Source: a virus
Direction: 5' to 3' (one strand)
Virus record (IMG/VR): IMGVR_UViG_3300030450_002177
Location: 1 to 60,463 of that record
Length of the DNA stretch: 60,463 nt
The first letter of the stretch is position 1. Each line of letters opens with the position of its first letter. Positions 1-8,347 of the stretch are shown here, piece by piece. The position numbers were made by a program, and so were the translations under genes. The notes under the pieces were generated by a model. The model was not told the DNA's origin and searched no databases. It saw nothing but the letters and a program-made list of their open reading frames with translations.

Positions 1-180
1 GTTATTGGCATAAAAAAATATCCTTATTCTTGGGATTATGAGGTGTCAGAAAAAATCATCGGTGAAGATGAAGGTCCTTATTACTTTGGTGCAAACAGAA
101 AGGTTTTGAGTCTTTTAACCTCAACAGATTCTAAGTATGCAAAAGAATGGAGAGATAAATGTTACAAGGAGGTGGCGTAA
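1..180 (+). CDS. Hypothetical protein, 3' part of a gene split by the window ends
   Basis: Open from base 1 for 59 codons to TAA at 178-180. The ORF starting at 60320 is open to the last base in the matching frame (48 codons), so joining the window ends gives one 107-residue protein. The next gene starts in the overlap TAATG. The C-terminal part (TSTDSKYAKEWRDKCYKE) resembles the C-terminal part of the next gene product (STSDSRFGDKCRE), suggesting tandem paralogues. Function unknown. Confidence 0.75.
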   Translation, partial: VIGIKKYPYSWDYEVSEKIIGEDEGPYYFGANRKVLSLLTSTDSKYAKEWRDKCYKEVA

Positions 181-542
181 TGGGAATACACGTTGATATT
201 TATATACAAAGAGAACATCCAGACGACTTGTTTTACGGAGAAGATTGCACAAATGGTGGTGAGTCTTCTTACGTCAAAGGGTTTTGTGTGACCAATGTGG
301 ATGGACCTTTCAATCCTTGTGAAGATTATCCAGCAGCAAAATTGATTAAACAAGAATTTGGGTTTGGGTGTTCTTTAAAAATAGTACCTGAGTCAAAATT
401 GGATATACATACCATGTTCGGTGGCAACTTTGCTTCTACTTCTGACTCAAGATTCGGCGACAAATGCAGAGAATTAATGGGTGAGGACATTGGCAATGTT
501 TACGGGTTAGGTCCTGTACCAATACACGACAGAGTAGAATAA
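180..542 (+). CDS. Hypothetical early protein, 120 aa
   Basis: ATG at 180 is chosen because AAGGAGGTG lies just upstream (about 168-176) and the start overlaps the previous stop; a longer start at 159 would lack a ribosome site. The protein begins MGIHVDIYI, like MGTTVDF of the split upstream gene, and shares a C-terminal motif with it. No domain recognised. Member of the early small-gene operon driven from about 60140. Confidence 0.65.
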   Translation: MGIHVDIYIQREHPDDLFYGEDCTNGGESSYVKGFCVTNVDGPFNPCEDYPAAKLIKQEFGFGCSLKIVPESKLDIHTMFGGNFASTSDSRFGDKCRELMGEDIGNVYGLGPVPIHDRVE

Positions 543-559
543 AAAAAAGGAGGTGAGTG

Positions 560-775
560 ATGTTTGATTACAAAAATATAGATATTGACACTTTTGAAGG
601 TGGAATACCAAGAGGACACGACTTAACAGTTTACGAAAAAGGCACTGATCCTGCTGAAACGGGTTGTGTTTTGTATGGTTTTGATGAGGTTGGGTTATAT
701 GACCTCATGTATAAAAAACCACAATATTGTTTTTACTGTTTTGACGATAACTATAAATTAAAGGAGGGTGAATAA
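560..775 (+). CDS. Hypothetical early protein, 71 aa
   Basis: Strong Shine-Dalgarno AAGGAGGTG at 548-556 points to ATG 560 rather than the GTG three bases earlier. Acidic, aromatic-rich product with a Cys/Tyr/Phe-rich C-terminus (QYCFYCFDD). Overlaps the next gene by TAATG. No family recognised. Confidence 0.6.
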   Translation: MFDYKNIDIDTFEGGIPRGHDLTVYEKGTDPAETGCVLYGFDEVGLYDLMYKKPQYCFYCFDDNYKLKEGE

Positions 776-984
776 TGTTTGAAGTAATTAGTTATGACGA
801 GCATGGCAAAGAAGATAAAGCCATGGCAAAGAAACTTAAAGACGGATTTGCAAAAGTGTACGACAACATGTGCAAAGATTGTCTTGGGACTGGTAAGAGA
901 AAGATCACTTTCGAGGATTGCTTTGGTAATCCAATGCCAGAGAAAACTGTTTATTTAAAATGCAACTGTAAGGAGGCAACATGA
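775..984 (+). CDS. Small zinc-finger-like protein, 69 aa
   Basis: ATG overlaps the preceding stop (TAATG) with GGAGGGTG upstream. Residues about 33-66 show CKDCLGTGKR followed by CNC near the end, like half of a DnaJ-type CxxCxGxG zinc motif, so metal binding is likely. Function unknown; probably a host-takeover or regulatory small protein given its early-operon position. Confidence 0.6.
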   Translation: MFEVISYDEHGKEDKAMAKKLKDGFAKVYDNMCKDCLGTGKRKITFEDCFGNPMPEKTVYLKCNCKEAT

Positions 985-1409
985 GCGCATTTTTAGTAAC
1001 ACCAGAGCATATCAGCGAAATAGTGAAGTATGCTAAAAAGAAAGATTTTAGTCACGCATACAACTGTTTCACTAAAGAGCATATTGACTGTGATCCTAAA
1101 AACATAGTCAAACTTTTAGCTCAAGCTAATATTGATAGCTTGGTCGCAAGATACGAAGAAGACCCTAAAGATTATGCCGATTTTGTGAATAAATGTTTAG
1201 ATAGTTTTTCTACCATTGGTCATGCTGATCTAGGCAGTGGTGATATTTACAACATGTTGTGTTGTTGGAATTATCAATCATGCGAGGTTAATAACTGGTA
1301 TGAAACCGATGCTTACTGGTTGCACGTTTATCTTAAAGATTGGGTTGCAAAAAAAATGGCTGACGGTGCCAAGATAGCTTGGGATTATGAAAAAAATAAG
1401 GAGAAATGA
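981..1409 (+). CDS. Hypothetical early protein, 142 aa
   Basis: ATG 981 lies behind AAGGAGGC and overlaps the end of the zinc-finger gene by 4 bp. Acidic, Trp- and Tyr-rich with a lysine-rich tail. No domain recognised. Confidence 0.6.
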   Translation: MSAFLVTPEHISEIVKYAKKKDFSHAYNCFTKEHIDCDPKNIVKLLAQANIDSLVARYEEDPKDYADFVNKCLDSFSTIGHADLGSGDIYNMLCCWNYQSCEVNNWYETDAYWLHVYLKDWVAKKMADGAKIAWDYEKNKEK

Positions 1410-1552
1410 TGAAAAAAAAGCTAAAAGTAAAAAGACTTAAAAGGCTCAATGCTCAAAATAAGATGTTCAAAAAGACAGGACATTGGAGTATTAGAAGTAT
1501 GGCTAATGCAAGTCTTAAAGAATCACAAGCTAACGACACGCTAACAATCTAA
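1409..1552 (+). CDS. Very basic small protein, 47 aa
   Basis: ATG at 1409 overlaps the previous stop (TGATG), with AAGGAGAAA upstream. The N-terminus is a run of Lys/Arg (MKKKLKVKRLKRLN), consistent with a nucleic-acid-binding peptide. Last gene of the rightward early operon; the following gene has its own promoter. Confidence 0.5.
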   Translation: MKKKLKVKRLKRLNAQNKMFKKTGHWSIRSMANASLKESQANDTLTI

Positions 1553-1576
1553 ATTGCCACATGATAAACTTATTGT
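1542..1576 (+). promoter_or_regulatory. Putative leaderless promoter for the 2OG oxygenase gene
   Basis: A -10-like TAAACT lies at 1565-1570, exactly 6 nt before the GTG start at 1577, and no Shine-Dalgarno is present. The -35 is weak (TAACAA at 1542-1547). The same geometry recurs at 9969, 12401 and 22108, which makes it more credible than this single site would be. Confidence 0.45.
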
Positions 1577-2290
1577 GTGGCAGACGAATATCAATTAAAA
1601 AACTATCTTCTCTCTATGCAATCGCATTGGAGTATATCTCATAGTACCTATAACGCAGTACAAGAATCATTACCAATCATAGCTAAGTTCACTGGACAGG
1701 ACGGTGTTGGTAAGATGCAGAAGACACCTATCAATAAACAGCTAAAGAAGATACACCCTGACATCTACAAGATACCTCTATTCAGAAGACAGTTTTGTAA
1801 GATGTTGCTTGACGAGATCAAGAGCATTAATTTTGAAACCAACGAAGACGAAGATGAACTTAGACAGATACCTGAAATCGTTTTAAAAGAAAAGGTGCCT
1901 GAGCTACATCGCAACATGTGGTTTATCGTTAGGACGATATTAAATCCTATCTTCTTTTCTATCTGGCAACGCAACTGTGGAGATATAGCTTCTGTCCAAA
2001 TAGCTAATTACAATTTGAAAGACAAACAACAGGGCAACTGGCACCATGACGACTCTTCTGATATTAGTGTGGTGGTACCACTTAATACTGGTAAGTATCA
2101 AGGTGGTGGTACTGAGTTTCATAATTACGGTAAAGTCGATCCATTGCCTACAGGACACGCACTTATTTTTCCCAGCTTTACACAAATGCACCGAGGTCTG
2201 CCTGTAGAAATGGGAGACCGTTATTTGTTGGTCTTTTGGTTATACGATAGGAAACGAGTGCAGTGGTTTATAGAGAACGACTTACCATAG
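1577..2290 (+). CDS. 2OG-Fe(II) oxygenase, P4H-like, 237 aa
   Basis: The C-terminal half has the signature of the prolyl-4-hydroxylase-like dioxygenase fold: WHHDDSSD (HxD iron ligands at H156/D158 or H157/D159), GGGTEFH, distal iron ligand H205 in QMHRG, and the 2-oxoglutarate-binding Arg at about 215 in GDRYLLVFW. The N-terminal about 120 residues are unassigned. GTG start, no ribosome site, preceded at 6 nt by a -10 box. Substrate unknown; virion protein or nucleic acid hydroxylation are both possible. The 3' end overlaps the convergent exonuclease gene by 9 bp. Confidence 0.8.
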   Translation: MADEYQLKNYLLSMQSHWSISHSTYNAVQESLPIIAKFTGQDGVGKMQKTPINKQLKKIHPDIYKIPLFRRQFCKMLLDEIKSINFETNEDEDELRQIPEIVLKEKVPELHRNMWFIVRTILNPIFFSIWQRNCGDIASVQIANYNLKDKQQGNWHHDDSSDISVVVPLNTGKYQGGGTEFHNYGKVDPLPTGHALIFPSFTQMHRGLPVEMGDRYLLVFWLYDRKRVQWFIENDLP

Positions 2291-3061
2291 ATCGGTTAAC
2301 TCTACTACCTGTGTTCCTTTGACGTTATAAGGAAGATACTCACCAGATTTTTCTGCTTCTAGCAGTGCATGTAATGCTTGTTCGTTTTTAGCCTGTCCAT
2401 ACTTGATGGCTTCGTCTGACATTTCATACACAACGTAAGGATAAGGTTGTGCTTTTTCCTGTGCCAAAAAGGAAAAGCCTTCTATTGGTAAACCAACGGC
2501 ACGACACGCATCAATGTATAAAGATGCTTGCATGTGGTAACGAAAGCTATTAATAGCCGTTTTAAAGCCCCTAGGAGACGCATCACGACACGTTTTTAAA
2601 TCCCATACCCTCTTACCATCATACCAGTCTAAACGTGACTTAAATGGCTGTCCATGTAGCTGATAGCACAAAGTCAGCTCTGTCTTATCATTCTCTCCAT
2701 CTGGTATTAAGTGCGCTATTGTCTCTCTGCGCTCCATACAGACATCGTAAAGCGTTTCTGGTATAGGGGTTAGGTTGCCTACCTGTTCTTTAAATTCAGC
2801 GTATGCTGCCTTACCATCTTTCGTTCTACGGTCTAATTTGGGCTCTATAATGAACTCTTTATCAAAATTGTGTAGCTCTAAAAATACTGTGTGTTGAACT
2901 CGACCTTCTAACAAAGCTGGTGATTCCTCAAAACCTTCTTTGTTTTTCCAGCTGTAAATACATTTATCTACATCTTTTAAATCAGACGCTCTGTACGCTG
3001 GTATCTCGTTGTAATCTTCAAATGGCATGTCTTCATACACACCTTCTTTAAATTCTTTCAT
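2282..3061 (-). CDS. RecE/Cas4-type PD-(D/E)XK exonuclease, 259 aa
   Basis: Matches the phage exonuclease VIII-like/DUF3799 pattern: N-terminal YRASDLK, LEGRVQHTVFLE with a conserved His (H57), then RLDWYDGKRVWDLKT carrying the catalytic D145, D154 and K156, and a Gln-containing YHMQASLYIDA motif. It would resect DNA ends for recombination-dependent replication. It is last in the leftward replication operon headed by the SSB-like gene, so it may act with that protein during strand annealing. No separate Bet/Erf annealase was recognised. Confidence 0.85.
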   Translation of the reverse strand: MKEFKEGVYEDMPFEDYNEIPAYRASDLKDVDKCIYSWKNKEGFEESPALLEGRVQHTVFLELHNFDKEFIIEPKLDRRTKDGKAAYAEFKEQVGNLTPIPETLYDVCMERRETIAHLIPDGENDKTELTLCYQLHGQPFKSRLDWYDGKRVWDLKTCRDASPRGFKTAINSFRYHMQASLYIDACRAVGLPIEGFSFLAQEKAQPYPYVVYEMSDEAIKYGQAKNEQALHALLEAEKSGEYLPYNVKGTQVVELTDLW

Positions 3062-3073
3062 TTATATCCTCTT

Positions 3074-3796
3074 TTAATAAGCACCAGAATAAATTTCTTT
3101 GCTCTCTTGTTCGTCAGGTTCTTCTGGAACATCCCAACAGTTTATATTGCCAGCCACGGTTCTACGCTCACCTTCACCAAAGAAAGGATAGACGCTGTGC
3201 TGTAGCCAAGAAGGAAACAGTAGTAGCTTTCCTACCTCTGGTCTAACTATTCTTGACTGTGAAGGTCTGAGACGCTCAGGGTCTAATATCTGATTCAATC
3301 CATAAACGAAGTTTAAGTAGCCGTTTACGGCTCCTGATGAATTGTATAAATCAGCGTTCTTACCTAACTCTGCTATCTGTGGTGGCACCATAGTCCATGT
3401 GGTGAATGAAATTCCCATCAGCGAAGATGTTGCATGGTCATGGATAGGATTAAAGTCACCTTCATAGCTATGCACTGACCAAAGATCATCTATATTAATG
3501 TGCTTGGGTTTAACATTAGCTCCCACCATTTTCACAAATTGCTGAATGTAATTCACTGCCAGCGTTTCGACCAATCTTACAAATGGTTTTAATTCTTCTG
3601 TTTTGTAGTCCATGAACAGTTGCTCGCCTTGGTTTATTTGACCAACCAAGTAATCGCCATGCGACTTTTTATTAACGTCTTTCTTTAATTTGTTTAGGTA
3701 TTCGTTTAAAGAGTTAACCATCTGCTCAGTTAGCTGGTGCTCTAACATAAGGGCAGAAGGTAATGGGTAAACTGTGTACTTTATTCCTTCACTCAA
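3074..3796 (-). CDS. 2OG-Fe(II) oxygenase, 2OG-FeII_Oxy_5 type (copy 1), 240 aa
   Basis: Contains SVHSYEGDFNPIHDHATSS, with the His/Asp/His cluster that supplies iron ligands in this family, a distal FPSWLQHSVYPF histidine and GEGERRTVAGN with the 2OG-binding Arg. By eye about half of all positions match the product of 28073-28780, so the two are paralogues. This copy sits among replication genes, the other beside the tail fibre. Substrate unknown. Confidence 0.85.
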   Translation of the reverse strand: MSEGIKYTVYPLPSALMLEHQLTEQMVNSLNEYLNKLKKDVNKKSHGDYLVGQINQGEQLFMDYKTEELKPFVRLVETLAVNYIQQFVKMVGANVKPKHINIDDLWSVHSYEGDFNPIHDHATSSLMGISFTTWTMVPPQIAELGKNADLYNSSGAVNGYLNFVYGLNQILDPERLRPSQSRIVRPEVGKLLLFPSWLQHSVYPFFGEGERRTVAGNINCWDVPEEPDEQESKEIYSGAY

Positions 3797-3817
3797 GATT
3801 TTAGCTCCTTCTTTCGA

Positions 3818-4096
3818 CTACTCAATGAACTTCTCTGCCTCTGTCATCAGGTCCTTTTCAAACTGTGTGTCTTGCCTTTGTATTTCTTCTATAAGCTTAC
3901 TGATATACCACTGATGCTTCTTTAAATCTTCTATCTCTTTACCTTTGTATTTGAACCTATGCAAATACTTGATGGCTGCACCCTCCAGATAATATCTGTA
4001 GGCTTCACCTAGCTGTTGTTTGATGTAATCAATACACTCAACCTCACTGGATGTATAGTGAGGTGGTGCATTGACTAAATCTATTGAATCACTCAT
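3818..4096 (-). CDS. DUF3310 (SaV-like) protein, 92 aa
   Basis: The sequence NAPPHYTSSEVECIDYIKQQ followed by AIKYLHRFKYKGKEIEDLKK is the characteristic DUF3310 pattern, common in phage nucleotide-metabolism and replication clusters and sometimes annotated as a nucleotide-kinase-like protein. Biochemical role not established. Part of the leftward replication operon. Confidence 0.85.
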   Translation of the reverse strand: MSDSIDLVNAPPHYTSSEVECIDYIKQQLGEAYRYYLEGAAIKYLHRFKYKGKEIEDLKKHQWYISKLIEEIQRQDTQFEKDLMTEAEKFIE

Positions 4097-4109
4097 TTTT
4101 TCTTGTGTC

Positions 4110-4187
4110 CTATATCTTTAAACTTCCTTGGGCGACTCTTGGAGGTGTATAAGTGTGATGATAAACCGAGCCACCCTTGGAAATCAA
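4110..4187 (-). CDS. Possible 25-aa peptide between SSB-like and DUF3310 genes
   Basis: TTG start overlaps the stop of the SSB-like gene (TTGA) and runs 25 codons to TAG, filling the only gap of the operon. The product is Gly/His/Tyr/Pro-rich (VYHHTYTPPRVAQG). No ribosome site or homologue can be shown; it may be chance. Confidence 0.25.
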   Translation of the reverse strand: MISKGGSVYHHTYTPPRVAQGSLKI

Positions 4188-4846
4188 AAGGGAATGTCGT
4201 CATTCTCCTTTTTATCGTTGGCTAAGTCAGCCAACCCTTCTCCCCCAGAAGAAGTTTCTTCTACGTCATCGTCACCTTTAGCAGCCAACAATTCAAAACT
4301 TTCTTCAATCAAAGTTTGTTGCCACTCAGGTAATGAGTCAAATACATCGCACATTTCTTTAGTTTCCTTTGATGTGTTGCCATTGAACTCATCGCAATAA
4401 ATTTTAAGATCAAAAATGATTGGTTCATTTTGTGTAGCTGTCTTTTTAAAATCATCTGGTTTAAATATGGCTTTAATTCTTGCCCTTTCATTAACGTGCT
4501 CTACTTCTAAAGTAGCTGGAGCGCCTATCATCTTGTCTATTTCAAAACCCTCAAGCTCTTCCTTAGTAAAGGAAGTTCCACGCCACGTTACTAGGTCTTT
4601 GTACAAAGTAGCGTTCTCGTTCAAAGAAACCGTATAAGTTTTAGATATGCTCATGGGTCTACCGTCTGCCATTTTTTCTGAAGGTATTTCCCAAGACACA
4701 TTTAATGTATGTCTTTTTTTCTTAGGATTGTCTTTGAACTGTTCCTCTCTTGTACCTTGGTCAACGATTTTATAACACACTGCTGTGTATTTACCTTCTG
4801 GTAATGGTTCAAAGTCGCCACCACTTGCTGTTATTTTTATACTCAC
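4184..4846 (-). CDS. Single-stranded-DNA-binding-like protein, 220 aa
   Basis: GTG start with GGAGGA upstream. The N-terminal about 150 residues look like an OB-fold-rich beta protein of the phage SSB type, beginning with PLPEGKYTAVCYKI. The acidic C-terminal tail ends in DDIPF, the tip by which bacterial SSBs bind partner proteins. First gene of the leftward operon with DUF3310, oxygenase and exonuclease, fitting a replication/recombination role. Exact family not certain. Confidence 0.7.
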   Translation of the reverse strand: MSIKITASGGDFEPLPEGKYTAVCYKIVDQGTREEQFKDNPKKKRHTLNVSWEIPSEKMADGRPMSISKTYTVSLNENATLYKDLVTWRGTSFTKEELEGFEIDKMIGAPATLEVEHVNERARIKAIFKPDDFKKTATQNEPIIFDLKIYCDEFNGNTSKETKEMCDVFDSLPEWQQTLIEESFELLAAKGDDDVEETSSGGEGLADLANDKKENDDIPF

Positions 4847-4894
4847 AATATTTCCTCCATTTTTTGATTTGATTTAATTGTAAATTAGTGTAGG

Positions 4895-4922
4895 ATTATA
4901 CAGTTTTTTATAAATATAGCAA
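4895..4922 (-). promoter_or_regulatory. Sigma70-like promoter for leftward replication operon
   Basis: On the minus strand TTGCTA (4922-4917), 16 nt, then TATAAT (4900-4895), about 50 bp before the GTG of the SSB-like gene. It lies in the AT-rich divergent gap shared with the primase-helicase gene. Confidence 0.6.
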
Positions 4923-4937
4923 TAGTGAGATACGACC

Positions 4938-7091
4938 TTGAAAATAAGCAGACCAAACACCAAAAACTTTGACCGACCTTTAACCTCAGATTACCAAGCA
5001 CAATTTTTAAGTTTCATGCAAGAACAAGGCATGGAGCCTGACCCGAAAACAGGATTGGTGTTTGACGGAAGTATCGGAAGAGCTTACGTCAATCTTGGTG
5101 GTGAAAGAAAGCTGTCTGGTTGGTACCAGCTCTGGATAGAGCAAAGTGTCCCCTTTGGTCGAGTGGGAGACTATCGTATCTCCATGGACCAACCGACAGC
5201 GATCTGGAAACCAGAAAATAGGAAGCGCCAGACCATTACTAAAGCAGAACGTGAAGAGATAGAGCGTTTACAAAAAGAAGTAGAGATTAAAAAGGCTGCT
5301 AAATACAGTAAAGCTGCTAAACGTGCTCAAGGTATATGGGATGGTGCTGCGCCTTGTGAGCGTCATGCTTATTTAGAGCGCAAACAAGTATTGTCTTATG
5401 GTTTACGTCAAGACGAAAAAGGTTTGCTAATGATTCCATTGTTGGACATCAATCTATCGGTGGTAGGTCTACAATATATTAATGACGATGGCACCAAGCG
5501 TTTCCTCACTGGTTCTAAAAAAAGTGGTAGCTTTTTTATATTAGGTCAAGAGATACTCAAGTCGGCAGACACCATTTATTACGCAGAAGGTTACGCTACG
5601 GCTGCTTCTATACATAAAGACATGTCTTTACCTGTCTTTGTCGCTTTCGATGCTTACAACCTGTCTGCTGTAGCAGAAACCGTCTTTGAAACACTGAAAG
5701 ACCGTAAGCATATTTTTATAGCAGACAACGATGACAGTCAAACGGGTGAAAAGGAAGCCGTTAAAGCCTGTAAATGGATCACTAAGAACAAAGGTGTGGC
5801 TGAGGTGCACATGCCTGAAACAAAAGGCGATTACAACGACCATAGGGTGGTCAGTGGCGAAGTATTGCCTGCCCTACAGAATATCGATGTCCCCACAGAA
5901 GTCGATTTTACAAAATCTGAGAAAGGACGTATGTTGAACATTAAAGACAATGTATTGGGAGTTATGAAGACGCACAGTATTGATTGCAATTACAACGTCA
6001 TTAAGAAAAGAATGGAAATAGACATACCAAACACATCATTTATCGCTGACATGAAAGAAGAAGCAAGTTTGGTGGAAATAGAAGATCGCTGTATCAAGAT
6101 GGGTGTCCCACATACTCGAGTTAGAGATTATTTGAAGGTTTTGGCTAATGAATACAATCCTGTGGTTGAATGGATAGACAGCGAGCCTTGGGACGGCGCT
6201 TCACGGCTACAGGACTTCCTAGATACGATCACTTCCAGCACACCCACAGCTCTGAAAGACATGTTGCTCAAGAAATGGTTAATTTCCTGTGTGGCAGCTG
6301 CTTATGAGCCCAAGGGTGTCGAATTAGAAGGCATATTAGTGTTCCAAGGTGCTCAAGGTTTAGGTAAAACGCTTTGGTTTAAAAGACTGTGCGATTACAA
6401 CAAAGGATGGCTATTGGAAGGTGCAACGCTGAACCCAAGTGATAAGGACAGCGTGAAAAGGGCAGTCAGCCACTGGATAGTCGAACTCGGAGAGATTGAA
6501 TCCACCTTTAAGAAGAGTGATATAGACCAATTAAAGGCATTTGTGACGGCGAAGACAGACGAATTGAGGCTACCCTATGATAGAGCCTTCACAACGTATC
6601 AACGGCGCACAGCGTTCTACGCTAGTGTTAACGCAAGAGAATTTCTTACTGATAGTTCTGGGAATCGAAGATTCTGGTGTATTTCAGTCACTGACATCAA
6701 CGTGAATCACGGTATCGACATGCAACAACTGTGGGCTGAGGTAAAAGAGACTTTGTATGTACAAGGGCAGAAGAACTGGTTTTTAAGCCCCGATGAGCGT
6801 GAGCTGTTGCAAGATAGTAACGAAGGCTACCGTACCCAGTCCAGTGTCGAAGACTTGTTGCTGCAACACGTTAACTTTGGTAGCGAACACACAAAGCCTG
6901 TACAGATGACTAAGCTGTTGCGAGACTTAGGGATTGGAAATCCGAGGATGCCCGATTTTAAAGACGCAGCGAGGGTGCTCTTTGAGCGAGGGGTGGAACC
7001 CAGACGCTCCAATGGAAAGAAAGTCTACGATATAGATTACGACACGCCACAAGACGACATGCCAACCACTAACTACGGAGGGTTTGATTGA
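4938..7091 (+). CDS. Primase-helicase: Toprim plus VapE-type ATPase, 717 aa
   Basis: N-terminal primase-like part with a Toprim segment at about residues 212-270 (IYYAEGYATAASIH, then FIADNDDS with acidic metal-binding residues). The C-terminal superfamily 3-like/virulence-associated-E ATPase has Walker A GAQGLGKT at about 472-479 and an acidic WIVELGEIE strand near 512. It would prime and unwind phage DNA. TTG start chosen from the frame; divergent from the SSB-like operon. With no phage DNA polymerase visible, it probably loads host polymerase. Confidence 0.85.
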   Translation: MKISRPNTKNFDRPLTSDYQAQFLSFMQEQGMEPDPKTGLVFDGSIGRAYVNLGGERKLSGWYQLWIEQSVPFGRVGDYRISMDQPTAIWKPENRKRQTITKAEREEIERLQKEVEIKKAAKYSKAAKRAQGIWDGAAPCERHAYLERKQVLSYGLRQDEKGLLMIPLLDINLSVVGLQYINDDGTKRFLTGSKKSGSFFILGQEILKSADTIYYAEGYATAASIHKDMSLPVFVAFDAYNLSAVAETVFETLKDRKHIFIADNDDSQTGEKEAVKACKWITKNKGVAEVHMPETKGDYNDHRVVSGEVLPALQNIDVPTEVDFTKSEKGRMLNIKDNVLGVMKTHSIDCNYNVIKKRMEIDIPNTSFIADMKEEASLVEIEDRCIKMGVPHTRVRDYLKVLANEYNPVVEWIDSEPWDGASRLQDFLDTITSSTPTALKDMLLKKWLISCVAAAYEPKGVELEGILVFQGAQGLGKTLWFKRLCDYNKGWLLEGATLNPSDKDSVKRAVSHWIVELGEIESTFKKSDIDQLKAFVTAKTDELRLPYDRAFTTYQRRTAFYASVNAREFLTDSSGNRRFWCISVTDINVNHGIDMQQLWAEVKETLYVQGQKNWFLSPDERELLQDSNEGYRTQSSVEDLLLQHVNFGSEHTKPVQMTKLLRDLGIGNPRMPDFKDAARVLFERGVEPRRSNGKKVYDIDYDTPQDDMPTTNYGGFD

Positions 7092-7339
7092 TGAGTAAGG
7101 ACAAACAAAAAGAGTTTTTTGCAAAGTGTGAAGATGAGTGGAATGGTATGCCAGAATTTGTACAAGAAGATTTAAGACCTTGGCATCAGGTTAATGTGCG
7201 ATTCAGAAACCAAGAAGACTTTGACAAATTTAAAGTATTAATGGAACAGGAAATTACGCCAAAACAAAAAACTTTATGGTTTCCACACGCACCCTTTCGT
7301 AGAGCTGCTAAATACAAATACATTGATGATGAATCCTAG
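7091..7339 (+). CDS. Hypothetical protein beside glycosyltransferase, 82 aa
   Basis: ATG at 7091 overlaps the preceding TGA. Contains WNGMPEFVQEDLRPWHQV and a C-terminal TLWFPHAP motif, a pattern I associate with small phage proteins next to DNA-modification genes (recollection, not verified). Overlaps the glycosyltransferase gene by 11 bp, indicating tight co-expression. Confidence 0.65.
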   Translation: MSKDKQKEFFAKCEDEWNGMPEFVQEDLRPWHQVNVRFRNQEDFDKFKVLMEQEITPKQKTLWFPHAPFRRAAKYKYIDDES

Positions 7340-8192
7340 CTATCCGATCTATATAGTTTCTAAAGGAAGATGGGAAACAAGACACACAAGCAAGGCTTTA
7401 GAGCTTATGTCTGTTCCTTACCGTATTGTCGTTGAAGAACAGGAATACGATAACTATGCTTCTGTTATAGATTCAAAAAAGGTGTTGGTGTTGCCCAAGC
7501 ACTACCTAAACGAATATGAAACTTGCGATGATCTTGGTGACAGTAAAAGCAAAGGACCGGGGGCTGCTAGAAACTTTGTATGGGATCATTCAGTAGAATT
7601 AGGTGCAAAACGTCATTGGGTTATGGATGACAACATCGCTTCTTTTAATAGATTGAATCGCAATTTGATGTGCAAAGTTACCAGTGGCACTATATTGAAA
7701 GCAGCTGAAGATTTCGTGGACCGATACGAAAATGTCTATCTGGCTGGACTCAACTACGATTTTTTTGCGAAAGCCAAAGAACCTCTGCCACCTTTTGTAA
7801 AAAACACACGCATCTACTCGGTGCTGCTAATAAAAAACGATATACCTTATCGTTGGCGAGGTCGTTATAACGAAGATACCGACTTATCGTTGAGAGTTCT
7901 GAAAGATGGGCACTGTACAGTGCAATTCAACGCTTTTTTGCAGGAAAAGAACACCACGCAAAAAGTTAAAGGTGGGAACACAGAAGAGTTCTATGCTAAA
8001 GAAGGCACATTGCCTAAGTCAGAAATGATTGCGAAGCTACACCCAGATGTGGCGAAGGTTGCGTGGCGTTTCAATAGATGGCATCACTACGTTAACTACA
8101 GACCTTTTAAAAATAACCGATTTATAAAAAAAGAAGGATTGGATATTCCCGTGGGGCATAATAATTATGGTATGAGGTTGGTGGAAGTATGA
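7329..8192 (+). CDS. TET-associated-type glycosyltransferase, 287 aa
   Basis: GT-A-like fold pattern: N-terminal PIYIVSKGRWETRHTSKAL, GPGAARNFVWDHS, then HWVMDDNIASFNRLN holding the DxD-like metal/nucleotide-sugar motif, and RWRGRYNEDTDLSLR. This matches TAGT/GREB1-like glycosyltransferases, known in phages to decorate hydroxylated pyrimidines. A base hydroxylase of the TET/JBP type is not recognised here, so DNA hypermodification is an inference; protein or surface glycosylation remains possible. ATG 7329 chosen over upstream in-frame alternatives. Confidence 0.75.
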   Translation: MNPSYPIYIVSKGRWETRHTSKALELMSVPYRIVVEEQEYDNYASVIDSKKVLVLPKHYLNEYETCDDLGDSKSKGPGAARNFVWDHSVELGAKRHWVMDDNIASFNRLNRNLMCKVTSGTILKAAEDFVDRYENVYLAGLNYDFFAKAKEPLPPFVKNTRIYSVLLIKNDIPYRWRGRYNEDTDLSLRVLKDGHCTVQFNAFLQEKNTTQKVKGGNTEEFYAKEGTLPKSEMIAKLHPDVAKVAWRFNRWHHYVNYRPFKNNRFIKKEGLDIPVGHNNYGMRLVEV

Positions 8193-8347
8193 ACAGAATT
8201 AAAGAATGGCTAACGGTGTGGATGTATATAACAATGCTGGGCTTGGGCTTGGTCATAGTCGCAGTCCTCATGCCATTTTTCGCAGCGCACAAAATGATGG
8301 TGGCAGCCAAAGATTGGTGGTTATTTAACAAAAAGGAGAAGAGATGA
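8189..8347 (+). CDS. Small membrane protein, 52 aa
   Basis: ATG overlaps the glycosyltransferase stop (ATGA). One hydrophobic segment of about 20 residues (MLGLGLVIVAVLMPFFAA, about 16-33) flanked by basic ends. Translationally coupled to neighbours on both sides. Function unknown. Confidence 0.55.
   Translation: MNRIKEWLTVWMYITMLGLGLVIVAVLMPFFAAHKMMVAAKDWWLFNKKEKR

Noticed and set aside
4128-4637. Plus-strand ORFs over the SSB-like gene
   Set aside because: Ser/Leu-rich shadows opposite a well-supported gene with promoter and ribosome site.
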